Shown: positions 8,438 through 16,959 of the stretch, piece by piece | Layout: each line of letters opens with the position of its first letter | Numbering within the stretch: the stretch's first letter is position 1 | Notes under the pieces: model-generated | Told to the model about the DNA's origin: nothing | What the model saw: the letters and a program-made list of their open reading frames with translations, nothing else | Database searches by the model: none | Origin: Acidobacteriota bacterium | GTDB taxonomy: Bacteria; Acidobacteriota; Terriglobia; Acidiferrales; UBA7541 | Direction: 5' to 3' | NCBI GenBank assembly: GCA_003154775.1 | Contig: PMES01000027.1 | Span: forward strand, 35,473-99,472 | DNA: 64,000 nt | Made by a program: the position numbers and the translations under genes

Positions 8438-9973
8438 TCACTTGGCGTTAGTCAACCTTAGCGTACTCTTTCTGCGGCCATAGAAATAATAAATCACCAG
8501 GCCGATGATGAGCCAGGTAAAGAAGCGTAGCCAATTCATGATGGGCAGGCCGGCCATCAGCAGGAGGCACGTGAAAATCGTGACGATCGGGGCCAGCGGC
8601 CCGCCCGGCGCGCGGAAGGGCCGCTTACGGTCCGGTTCACGGTAACGCAGGATGAGCACCCCAGCGCCGACCAGCGCAAAGGCAAACAGCGTGCCGATGT
8701 TCGAGAGGTCCGCAAGCGTGCCGATATCGAGAAGACCCGCGGGGATTCCGACGACGAAGCCCGCGAGCCAGGTGGAGAAATCCGGCGTGTGGTATTTCGG
8801 GTGGACGCGGCCAAAAATGCGCGGCAGCAGGCCGTCGCGCGACATCGCGAACCACACGCGCGCCTGGCCCAGTTGGAAGACAAGCAGGGAGGAGATCATG
8901 CCCATCAGAGCGCCGATTAAGACGATCAGGCGCACAGTGCCAAAGTGCAGCTTCTTCATGGTATTGACAACGGGAGCGGCGTCGTCGAGCAGCGTTTGCC
9001 AGGGGACGAGTCCGGTCAGCACGACCACCACGGCGATGTACAGCACCGTGCAGATCACGAGCGTGGCGATGATGCCGCGTGGGAGGTCGCGCTGCGGATT
9101 CTTGCACTCCTCGGCCGCGGTGGAAACGGAGTCAAACCCGATGTAGGTGAAGAAGACGATGGAGCCACCGGTGAGGATTCCCGGCCAGCCATTGGGAGCG
9201 AAGGGATGCCAGTTGGCGGGGTGAATGAAGCGCGCGGCGAAGCTGACGAATACCATGATGGCCACGAGCTTCAGGAAGACCATGATGTTGTTGGTTTCGG
9301 CGGATTCCTTGATGCCGCGGACGAGGACTATCGTCAGCAGCATCACGATGATGAAGGCCGGCCAGTTGAATCCAAAATGCCAGCCGGGACCGTAAATCGT
9401 GTTTCCCTGCAGGTCTTGCAAGCCGGTGGGGAGATACGCGGGCGAAATCCATTCGGGATTGGGATGCCAGCCGAACCAGTCGAGGAGACCCACGACGTGG
9501 GCGGAGAAACCGACGCTGACGGCCATGTTGCTGACGGCATATTCCAGGATGAGGTCCCAGCCGATAATCCAGGCGATCAGTTCACCCATGGTGGCGTAGG
9601 TGTAGGTGTACGCGCTGCCGGCGATGGGAATCATCGCGGCGAGTTCCGCATAGCAGACGGAAGCGAAACCGCAGACGATGGCCACGAGGACAAACGATAG
9701 GGCGATGGCCGGGCCAGCGCCGGGACGGCCGTAGGACGTGGAATGGTAGATCAGGTATTGCAGCAGCGGCGCGTTCAGTACGGAGGACACCTGCATTTTC
9801 TGCCCGGCGATGGCCGTGCCAATGATGGTGAAAATGCCAGAGCCGATAACCGCGCCGATTCCCAGCGAGGTCAAGCTCAGCCAGCCCAGGGATTTCTTTA
9901 ATTTGATTTCGGCATTCTCGGAGTCAGACAGAAGTTGGTCGATACTCTTACATCGGAAGAGAGGTGAATCCAA
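8438..9973 (-). CDS. APC-family amino acid permease (cationic amino acid transporter-like)
   Basis: An inner-membrane transporter of about 511 residues with roughly 12 hydrophobic segments. The APC superfamily hallmark GIGAVIGSGIFTIIGTAIAG lies in TM1, preceded by a cytoplasmic KSIDQLLSDSE stretch typical of YfnA/CAT-type permeases. I prefer the TTG at 9973 because GGAGAG sits 5 nt upstream and homology begins just after it (LFRCKSIDQLL). An ATG at 10009 would add 12 unconserved residues. The substrate is probably one or more amino acids; specificity cannot be read. It is followed closely by the S1/P1-like gene. Confidence 0.88.
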   Translation of the reverse strand: MDSPLFRCKSIDQLLSDSENAEIKLKKSLGWLSLTSLGIGAVIGSGIFTIIGTAIAGQKMQVSSVLNAPLLQYLIYHSTSYGRPGAGPAIALSFVLVAIVCGFASVCYAELAAMIPIAGSAYTYTYATMGELIAWIIGWDLILEYAVSNMAVSVGFSAHVVGLLDWFGWHPNPEWISPAYLPTGLQDLQGNTIYGPGWHFGFNWPAFIIVMLLTIVLVRGIKESAETNNIMVFLKLVAIMVFVSFAARFIHPANWHPFAPNGWPGILTGGSIVFFTYIGFDSVSTAAEECKNPQRDLPRGIIATLVICTVLYIAVVVVLTGLVPWQTLLDDAAPVVNTMKKLHFGTVRLIVLIGALMGMISSLLVFQLGQARVWFAMSRDGLLPRIFGRVHPKYHTPDFSTWLAGFVVGIPAGLLDIGTLADLSNIGTLFAFALVGAGVLILRYREPDRKRPFRAPGGPLAPIVTIFTCLLLMAGLPIMNWLRFFTWLIIGLVIYYFYGRRKSTLRLTNAK

Positions 9974-10205
9974 GAGGGCTCTCCGTTCGCATCCGGGCGC
10001 ATGGGCCACTTGGTATCAGCCGGATACGGAATAAGGGAATGACAGCGTTTCAATGTATCGCGATAAGGGGAGAGGTGCAACCGGAGGAGGGCATCTGGAT
10101 TAGAAAGGTTCATTCGGATTACCCTGGGGCGATTGGGGGGCGCTGCAGATGAAGATCAGTTCGCAGCGTCGCGATCAGGCAAGAAGGGCGTAGAATGGAG
10201 CCGAT

Positions 10206-11237
10206 TTGAAGTCAGAAAGGAAATCCCGATCAGCAGCAGGCGGTGGCCTGAGTAGCTGTCGTCTGCATACTCTCACCAGTGGTCTTTTCCTGGTGTTCCT
10301 GTTCCTTGCGCCTGTTGTAGCGCAAGAGCCAGGCGGCAAGCCCGACGCACCTACGCCTAAAACTGATCAGGTGGCAATTCCACCGCAGAAGAAACCCCTG
10401 GCCATCTCTCTGCCGGCGATATCTGTTCTAGACCCTCGCACACGACAAGGCCTTAAGGAGCTAGCAACGGAGCTCTTGAAGTATGCTGCGGTCCCACGCT
10501 GCCAGAAAACCGGGTGTGCCATTCTTGTGACAGATTTCGCGCTACCGGATGGAAATACTTCGCTGTACGGAATGCGATTGGCGGATGAACTCTCCAAAGA
10601 TCTGGCAAGTCGGGGAAACAAGATTCACGTCATCGACCGCGGCCTTCTCCATGACTTCCTTATGAGTGCCCGAGTCCCCATGAGGCCCATAGATGAGCAA
10701 CTAGCCCGCTCGATTGCGCTTGAATTGAAGGCAACGTTTGTGGTCCTCGGCACAACCAGGAAGAGCGAGGACGATATGGTTCAGCTTTCTGCTCGACTGC
10801 TAGACGCGGCCAACGTGACCGACAAGGATTGGAGTGGAAACGCCACGGCAGTCAATTTCAATGCTCCAAAATCGATCGCGGACCTCTCCCCCTTGGAACC
10901 CTCTACCTTTCTTCCGCCGATTACTACGACTGCCAGTGGGGAGAAAATATATCCTTCCGGAGTCGACGGCGTGTCGTCGCCAAGGTGCCGTTACATGCCG
11001 AACCCTCCCTATTCCGAAGAAGCTCGAAAGTCTAAGGTGAAGGGGACTATCTCAGTCGAAGCGGTGATCGATTCCGAGGGCAAGTTAGAGAACGTGCGCA
11101 TCTTCCGCGGGCTTCCAGGCGGCCTGAACGACGCGACAATCGACACCATGAAGACCTGGAAGTGCAGTCCCGCACAGAAGGACGGTAAGCCTGTTTCCAC
11201 TCTGGTCAGGTTCGAGGTTCATTTTCTAATATATTGA
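10206..11237 (+). CDS. Envelope protein with FlgO/CsgG-like domain and C-terminal TonB domain
   Basis: 343 residues from a TTG start with GGAG five bases upstream. The N-terminus has a signal or anchor segment (LFLVFLFLAPVVAQ) and a short Pro-rich linker. Residues about 75-225 resemble the FlgO/CsgG/TolB-N fold: ILVTDFALPDG, then LADELSKDLASRG, then HVIDRGLLHDFL and ATFVVLGTTRKSED. The C-terminal about 90 residues form a TonB_C domain (PPYSEEARKSKVKGTISVEA, then DATIDTMKTWKCSPA). Proteins with this layout are frequent in acidobacteria. A periplasmic or outer-membrane sensing or stress role is possible but unproven. Confidence 0.75.
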   Translation: MKSERKSRSAAGGGLSSCRLHTLTSGLFLVFLFLAPVVAQEPGGKPDAPTPKTDQVAIPPQKKPLAISLPAISVLDPRTRQGLKELATELLKYAAVPRCQKTGCAILVTDFALPDGNTSLYGMRLADELSKDLASRGNKIHVIDRGLLHDFLMSARVPMRPIDEQLARSIALELKATFVVLGTTRKSEDDMVQLSARLLDAANVTDKDWSGNATAVNFNAPKSIADLSPLEPSTFLPPITTTASGEKIYPSGVDGVSSPRCRYMPNPPYSEEARKSKVKGTISVEAVIDSEGKLENVRIFRGLPGGLNDATIDTMKTWKCSPAQKDGKPVSTLVRFEVHFLIY

Positions 11238-11402
11238 GAGCGAGCTCGGCCAAAGGAGCGAGAAGCGGGTTGGCTAGGTACGCGCGGCGGGGGTATACAA
11301 TTGCGCTGTGTTTGAATGCAAGAAAGAGATCCGGAGCGAGACGCGAGCGATTTGCGTCGCGCTGCATGCCCGAGGTCCCTGGATTCCCTGGGGAGTGACG
11401 AA

Positions 11403-12638
11403 ATGAACCGGCGCAACTTCTTGTGGAGTGCGATGCGGGCTGCGGTTGCGAGCTCCGTAGCTGGCAGCGCATCGCTGCTTGCAAAGCATAGGGACGCCAG
11501 CGCCGTGAGAGCGGCGAGTTTGGATGCGGCTCCGCCCATGGGTCGTGAGCTGGATCGCCACCGCTTTGGCGTGAACTACACGCCCTCGAAGAACTGGTGG
11601 TTTTGCTGGAACGAGTGGGACGCGGACCCCATCAAGCGAGACCTGGATGCGATCGCGGCCTTGGGCGCGGACCATCTGCGCATTTTGCTGATCTGGCCCT
11701 ACTTCCAACCCAATCCGAAGTGGATCAGCCCGCTTCATCTGGAACGGTTGGATCAACTGCTTACGCTCATGGGCGAGCGCGAATTGGATGCGGTGGTGAC
11801 CGTATTCACGGGCCAGTTGAGCGGCTGGTACTTTTTGCCGCCCTTTAACAAGGCCGGGACCGACTTCTACAGCGATGAAACGATGTGGACGGCCCAGGAG
11901 CTCTTCATCCGGCAACTGGCGCGCGTGATGCAGCCAAAAACGAACATCATTGGCTTCGACGTTGGAAATGAGATCAACACTTGCTGGAGCACCGAACCCC
12001 GCGTGGGCGACGCGTGGATGAAGAAGATGTTGTCGCTCATGGCGTCGGTCTGCCCTGATGGCCTCCACGTCAACGGAGTGGACGAACTGCCGTGGTTCGA
12101 GGCGAACACATTCTCTCCGCAAGCCCTGGCAGCCGCGCCGATGCCGGTCATACACTGCTACCCTTACTGGTCAGGAGCGCTGAAGTACGGGGGCCCTATG
12201 GATCCGCCCAGCACGAAGCTGCTCGCGGCGATGGCGGCTCTGGTCCGCTCGTACGCCGGCGATCCTCGGAAGCCGGTCTGGGCGGAGGAATTCAACACTT
12301 GCATTGAAGCGCTGACCGAAAAGCAACAGGCAGAATGGCTGGAGAAGGCGGTTTTGGCAGCCATTGATTCCGGAGTGAGCTGGTTCAGCTATTGGGACAG
12401 CCACGACGTGGACCGGAAGTTCGAGTTCAACTCGCTGGAATACAGTCTTGGCCTGCTTACCAATGACGGACGGGTGAAGGAACAGGGCAAGGTATTCAAG
12501 CAACTCGCCGAGGCCTATCGAGGAAAGACGGTGATGTTCCCCACGCATACTCTCCCGCCACCACCGGTCAATCGCAGCCAAGAAGTTTCTTGGCGCTGGA
12601 TGCTGGACTGGATGGGCTGGAAAACGGTGGGCGCATGA
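11403..12638 (+). CDS. Tat-exported clan GH-A glycoside hydrolase (GH5-like)
   Basis: About 411 residues from the ATG at 11403, which has GGGGAG 7 nt upstream. The N-terminus MNRRNFLWSAMRAAVA is a twin-arginine signal (RRNFL) and directs export of the folded enzyme. The body is a TIM-barrel pattern with GFDVGNEINTCW (acid/base Glu about residue 190) and PVWAEEFNT (nucleophile Glu about 295-296), the two catalytic carboxylates of clan A. Family 5, 2 or a mannanase-like member are all possible, and substrate cannot be assigned. Downstream deoC is on the same strand but 128 nt away, and no regulator or sugar transporter is adjacent. Confidence 0.75.
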   Translation: MNRRNFLWSAMRAAVASSVAGSASLLAKHRDASAVRAASLDAAPPMGRELDRHRFGVNYTPSKNWWFCWNEWDADPIKRDLDAIAALGADHLRILLIWPYFQPNPKWISPLHLERLDQLLTLMGERELDAVVTVFTGQLSGWYFLPPFNKAGTDFYSDETMWTAQELFIRQLARVMQPKTNIIGFDVGNEINTCWSTEPRVGDAWMKKMLSLMASVCPDGLHVNGVDELPWFEANTFSPQALAAAPMPVIHCYPYWSGALKYGGPMDPPSTKLLAAMAALVRSYAGDPRKPVWAEEFNTCIEALTEKQQAEWLEKAVLAAIDSGVSWFSYWDSHDVDRKFEFNSLEYSLGLLTNDGRVKEQGKVFKQLAEAYRGKTVMFPTHTLPPPPVNRSQEVSWRWMLDWMGWKTVGA

Positions 12639-12766
12639 AACCGAGTCAGCGTCCCGTGAAGCTTCCATGGGACGGCTCTTTACGGAGTGATCGATCTGCG
12701 GGGATGAAATGTTACCTGTGGCCTGGCCACTCCTCTCGCGCAACAAATAATTTGGAGTGATTTCCC

Positions 12767-13495
12767 ATGGACTATACGTACAGCGACGTTGCGAAGATGA
12801 TTGATCACTCGCTGTTGAATCCGACACTGACGCGCGACGATCTGGAAGCCGGCTGCGGGGTGGCGCTCGCTTACGGTACTGCCAGCGTGTGCACCGTGCC
12901 GTTTTACCTGAAGCGCTGCGCGGAATTGCTGCGCGGCAGCAGCGTGAAGGCCAGCACGACCATCGGTTTTCCGCATGGCGTGAATACCACCGCGATCAAA
13001 GCAGCCGAGGCGCGCCAGGCCATCGCCGACGGCGGCGAGGAACTGGACATGGTTGCCAACATCAGCAAGGTTTTGAGCGGCGATTGGGGGTACGTGCGTG
13101 AGGACATCAAGGCCGTTATTGATATCGCCCACGCGGCCGGGGCCAAGGTGAAGGTAATCTTCGAGAATTGTTATTTGCAGGACGCGCACAAGATTCGCTT
13201 GTGCGAGATTTGCGGGGAGCTGAAAGCCGATTGGGTGAAGACTTCGACGGGTTACGGCTCCGGCGGCGCGATCCACGCGGACCTTATCCTGATGCGCAAA
13301 CACTCTCCCGCGCATGTGCAGGTGAAAGCGGCGGGCGGCGTGCGCGATCTGGATGCGCTGCTGGCGGCGCGGGCGCTCGGTGTTTCGCGCTGCGGGGCGA
13401 CGCGAACGGCGGGCATACTGGATGAAGCGCGGCGGCGGTTGGGGCTTTCGCCGATCAAAGTTGGGGAAGCGGCGGCGCAGCCTGCGGGGGATTAG
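12767..13495 (+). CDS. deoC: Deoxyribose-phosphate aldolase
   Basis: A 242-residue class I aldolase that splits 2-deoxyribose-5-phosphate into acetaldehyde and glyceraldehyde-3-phosphate in nucleoside catabolism. Family motifs are visible: MIDHSLLNPTLT at the start, TTIGFPHGVN, GGEELDMVANI, KVIFENCYL, the Schiff-base lysine motif DWVKTSTGYG, and VKAAGGVRDLD. GGAG precedes the ATG by about 9 nt. Length is normal for the short DeoC form. Together with adenosine deaminase at 6344 it supports nucleoside salvage, though the two are not in one operon. Confidence 0.96.
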   Translation: MDYTYSDVAKMIDHSLLNPTLTRDDLEAGCGVALAYGTASVCTVPFYLKRCAELLRGSSVKASTTIGFPHGVNTTAIKAAEARQAIADGGEELDMVANISKVLSGDWGYVREDIKAVIDIAHAAGAKVKVIFENCYLQDAHKIRLCEICGELKADWVKTSTGYGSGGAIHADLILMRKHSPAHVQVKAAGGVRDLDALLAARALGVSRCGATRTAGILDEARRRLGLSPIKVGEAAAQPAGD

Positions 13496-13590
13496 CGCGG
13501 AGTTTTCAGCGTGGTGCGGGGAGAGGAAAGGCTTGGGCTCCCGCCTAACGGCGACGGGGCGGATGAATTATAGTTTGGGTGCGGGGCGGG

Positions 13591-13631
13591 CGACCGCAAA
13601 AGCGGCGGCGAGCCGCCGCACTCCAAAATAG
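13591..13631. repeat. Dispersed palindrome, family A (copy 2)
   Basis: Core AAAGCGGCGGCGAGCCGCCGC followed by ACTCCAAAATAG, almost identical to copy 1 and in the same orientation. It lies between convergent deoC and uvrD, where it could act as a bidirectional transcript end. Confidence 0.75.
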
Positions 13632-13669
13632 TTGAAGCGCACAGGGGGCCATCGCGGGTTGCGGTGGCG

Positions 13670-15934
13670 CTACACCGGCTGCAAGTGGGCGTAGCGCTCG
13701 ATGAATTTTTTTGTGCCGCGGCCGGGGAAACTCACGGAGATGCGGCGGTCGTCGTCTTCGCCTTCCACGCCAACCACCGTTCCCACGCCGTACTCCGGAT
13801 GGCGCACCTTCTGGCCCAGCAGCGGGTCGGCCTTTCCGCCGCGTTTTATCGCGGGCCGGCTGAAGGAATTCGTAGGCGCGGCACGCCGCTGTGGCGTGCG
13901 CTCTTTCGGCGCAGACGTACCGCGCGCACGGCGCAGAAATTCCTCGGAGGAATAGGAATACTCGGGATCGGGCTCGTAGCGGCGCGATTCGCCGATTTCG
14001 GCCATCGACCCCCGCACGGTATCCACCAGTTCGCTGGGAATTTCTCCCAGGAAGCGCGAGGGCGGGGAAGCGCGCATCTGTTGCTCGTTGCCGAAAATGC
14101 GGCGGTAGACCGCGCGGGTGAGCGTCAATGATTTTCGCGCGCGCGTCATGCCCACGTACACCAGCCGGCGTTCTTCCTCGATGCCTTTTTCTTCGTTGAT
14201 GGAGCGGCTGTGTGGGCAGATGCCATCTTCCAGCCCGGTCAGAAAGACGTGGTCGAACTCCAGCCCCTTGGTGCTGTGAAGCGTGATGAGCGTGACGCCC
14301 GGCTTGCCCTCGTAAGAATCGGCGTCGCTGACCAGCGCGGCGGCGTCTAGGAAATCGGTGAAGGATTCGCCGGCCTCGATGCTCTCCGCCACCGCGCGCA
14401 CCAGTTCTTCCAGGTTTTCGATGCGCGCCACGTCTTCCGGGGTGTTGCGATCCTTCAGCGCGTTCATGTAGCCGGTTTCCTCGAGGACGTAGCGGAGGAA
14501 CTCGGCGGGCTCCTTCGACGAATACGCTTCCTGCAAACGCAGGATAAGTTCGCGGAAAACGCGCAGCGGCGCGACGGCGCGGCTGGCATGGGGGCTGGTC
14601 ATCAGCGATTCCATGGCGTCCCAGAAGGAAAGGCTTTTCCTCTGCGTGATGTCGCGGAGAGCGTCGACGGTGGTCTTGCCGATGCCGCGCGCCGGCACAT
14701 TCAAAACACGCAGGAGGGAAATATCGTCCTCGGGGTGCAGCGCCAGCCGCACATACGCGAGCGCATCCTTCACTTCCGCGCGGTTGTAGAAGCTGAATCC
14801 GCCCACCAGTTTGTAGCGCAAGCCACGGCGGCGAAACACCTCTTCAAAGGAGCGCGATTGAAAGTTGGTGCGGTATTCGACGGCGCAGGTCTGGTCCGGA
14901 TCGCCGGCAAGAATGCGGTCCAGTTCCTCCGCGACGAATTCGGCCTCGGCCTGGGCGTCGCGAGCCTCGAAATAACGGAGATTGTCGCCCTGGTCTTTTT
15001 CCGCGGTAAGCGTTTTTCCCAGGCGGTCGGGATTATTGGCGACCACGGCCGCGGCGGCATCCAGAATTTTCTGCGTGGAGCGGTAATTGCGTTCCAGGCG
15101 CACGACCCTGGCGCCGGTAAAATCCTTCGCAAAACTGAGCAAGATGGAGACATCGGCGCCGCGCCAGCGGTAGATGGACTGGTCCTCGTCGCCCACCACG
15201 CAGACATTCTGGCGTTCGTTGGTCAAGAGGCGCAGTAAATCGTATTGCACGCGATTCGTGTCCTGATACTCGTCCACGTGCAGATACTGGAAGCGATTCT
15301 GCCAGCGTTGGCGGACCTGCGGGGCTTCCCGCAGCAGCCGCGCCGAGCGCAACAAGAGGTCGTCGAAATCGAGGGCATTGCTTTGCTTTAGAAGCGCCTC
15401 GTAGGCAGCGAAGATGTCCGCCACTTTGCGCGTATCGGGGGCAAACGCCTGGGCGCGCATCTGCTCGGGCGTTTGCGCCTGATTCTTGGCGTAGCTGATG
15501 CGGCTGAGCACATTGCGCGGCGTGAGCGCGTCGTCTTCGATGTGCAGCTTGGCCATGACCAGCTTCACGGCGGCGAGCTGGTCATCATCATCGTAGATCG
15601 CGAAATCCTTTGGCAGTCCGGCCGAGGCCGCTTCCCGCCGCAGCAGCCTGGCGCACAGCGAATGGAAGGTGGAAATCCACGGACGCTCCGGGGGCACGCC
15701 CGCGCGCAAGAGCAGACTGGTGACGCGGCTCTGCATCTCCTCGGCGGCTTTGTTCGTGAATGTGACTGCAAGAATGGACTCGGCGGGAGTGCCTTTGGCG
15801 ATGAGGTTGGCCATGCGGAAGGTGATGGCGCGCGTTTTGCCTGTGCCTGCGCCCGCGAGAATCAGCACAGGCCCTTCCGTGGTTTCCGCGGCAAGGCGCT
15901 GCTCCGGATTGAGTTGCTCGAGAAAAGTCGGCAT
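13670..15934 (-). CDS. pcrA: UvrD/PcrA-family DNA helicase
   Basis: An SF1A 3'-5' helicase of about 754 residues for repair and replication-conflict clearance. All motifs are readable: I ILAGAGTGKTRAI, Ia VTFTNKAAEEM, II HVDEYQDTNRVQ, III VVGDEDQSIYRWRGAD, IV LERNYRST, V TLHSTKGLEFDHVF, and VI LVYVGMTRARKSL. The C-terminus carries the Tudor-like PcrA/UvrD tail (GQKVRHPEYGVGTVVGVEGE), which in known proteins binds RNA polymerase. The frame opens upstream to 16111, but the ATG at 15934 (MPTFLEQLNPEQ) matches the family start. PcrA versus UvrD naming is a matter of convention here. Confidence 0.95.
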   Translation of the reverse strand: MPTFLEQLNPEQRLAAETTEGPVLILAGAGTGKTRAITFRMANLIAKGTPAESILAVTFTNKAAEEMQSRVTSLLLRAGVPPERPWISTFHSLCARLLRREAASAGLPKDFAIYDDDDQLAAVKLVMAKLHIEDDALTPRNVLSRISYAKNQAQTPEQMRAQAFAPDTRKVADIFAAYEALLKQSNALDFDDLLLRSARLLREAPQVRQRWQNRFQYLHVDEYQDTNRVQYDLLRLLTNERQNVCVVGDEDQSIYRWRGADVSILLSFAKDFTGARVVRLERNYRSTQKILDAAAAVVANNPDRLGKTLTAEKDQGDNLRYFEARDAQAEAEFVAEELDRILAGDPDQTCAVEYRTNFQSRSFEEVFRRRGLRYKLVGGFSFYNRAEVKDALAYVRLALHPEDDISLLRVLNVPARGIGKTTVDALRDITQRKSLSFWDAMESLMTSPHASRAVAPLRVFRELILRLQEAYSSKEPAEFLRYVLEETGYMNALKDRNTPEDVARIENLEELVRAVAESIEAGESFTDFLDAAALVSDADSYEGKPGVTLITLHSTKGLEFDHVFLTGLEDGICPHSRSINEEKGIEEERRLVYVGMTRARKSLTLTRAVYRRIFGNEQQMRASPPSRFLGEIPSELVDTVRGSMAEIGESRRYEPDPEYSYSSEEFLRRARGTSAPKERTPQRRAAPTNSFSRPAIKRGGKADPLLGQKVRHPEYGVGTVVGVEGEDDDRRISVSFPGRGTKKFIERYAHLQPV

Positions 15935-16148
15935 GGGTCCTGGGGAAACGGAAATTGTCAGCCCAATCATGGTAGCTGAGGGTGCGAGTCTCAGCAAATC
16001 GGCGAAAAGTCGTTTGGTGAGATTCTCAGGAGGATATCTTGCAAATTCTTTGAGCGACCGACGTGTGCAACCCGTGTGTTGAAGCCCCGGCCTCCCAAGG
16101 ATAGAGGGCATTTTCAGGAGGATTTGACCTTGTTCCTATCAAAGGCGC

Positions 16149-16164
16149 CCGCCTCAGAAGGCGG
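16149..16164. repeat. Small hairpin upstream of pcrA
   Basis: CCGCCT and AGGCGG flank the loop CAGA. It lies just after the stop of the secreted protein gene at 16191 (minus strand) and could mark the end of that transcript, although no T-run follows. Confidence 0.35.
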
Positions 16165-16190
16165 CCGCTACAGAAGCAACCGACAGAAGC

Positions 16191-16841
16191 TCAATTCGCG
16201 GCAGAAGCTCCGAGGGGGATATCAAAATAGGAGAGGGGCTGCTTCGTGCCCATGAGGGTGAGGTTTGGCACGTACAGCCGGGCGGATTGCAGCAACTCCA
16301 CCTCGCCGCGCAAATCAAAATAGAGCAGCCCTTCGACAGTGCCGTGGGCCGCCACCACGGAAGAGGGCACCCCGGCGTTCTGGCAATCATCACGGAAGTC
16401 GGTCCAATTCTTGTCCCTTGAAGGCTTGGCCCTCCCCACGGGAATCGGCAAAGGGATGCGTTTGGCCGTGGGATCCTTGCCATTGCCCTTCAAGAGGACC
16501 GTGTCCGCTACTTCATCGGCGGTCAGCGGCTCGAGTTCCTGGCGCTCGTCTTCGTTCAATTGCAGGAGCAGGCGGATATGCGGCAAGTCGATCTTGATGC
16601 TCTCGTCCGAGTCATTGCGGAAAGAGATCCGCAGGGCGACCACTCCTTTGGAAAACGGGGATTTTTTCGGGAACCGCTCCTTGTAGCGGGACGCTACCGT
16701 CCAGGGATCGATGCCAATGGTCATGCTCTCGTGGGAGTCCTGGATGGGGGCGCGGGCCGGTGCGGCTGGCTGCTGCGCCAGTGCCGGGACCAGGCAGACC
16801 GTCAACAGAGGCAGGAGAACGGAAGGAGAGAGTTTTCGCAT
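16191..16841 (-). CDS. Secreted protein of unknown function
   Basis: About 216 residues from the ATG at 16841 (MRKLSPSVLL), with a clear signal peptide cleaved near PALAQ. The mature protein has a beta-rich pattern. Phrases such as VVALRISFRNDSDESIKIDLP recall periplasmic Ig-like domains that adapt to partner proteins, but no named family is recognised. A start at 16865 would add MQTVYYIF and seems less likely because it sits upstream of a -10-like box. It is divergent from the LPS operon and upstream of pcrA. Confidence 0.65.
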   Translation of the reverse strand: MRKLSPSVLLPLLTVCLVPALAQQPAAPARAPIQDSHESMTIGIDPWTVASRYKERFPKKSPFSKGVVALRISFRNDSDESIKIDLPHIRLLLQLNEDERQELEPLTADEVADTVLLKGNGKDPTAKRIPLPIPVGRAKPSRDKNWTDFRDDCQNAGVPSSVVAAHGTVEGLLYFDLRGEVELLQSARLYVPNLTLMGTKQPLSYFDIPLGASAAN

Positions 16842-16847
16842 GAAGAT

Positions 16848-16853
16848 ATAATA
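16848..16853 (-). promoter_or_regulatory. -10-like box TATTAT, 6 nt before the secreted-protein start
   Basis: On the minus strand TATTAT, then ATCTTC, then the ATG at 16841. No Shine-Dalgarno can fit between box and start codon. No good -35 was found at 16-18 nt. Confidence 0.4.
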
Positions 16854-16959
16854 GACTGTTTGCATCCTGTGGCCTTCGATTCCTTAGGGATAAGCAGGGT
16901 TGCCCTGCTTGCGGAGTCGCGGGCCGTCGCAAATCCGAGACACACCGGAGCCAGATCGC

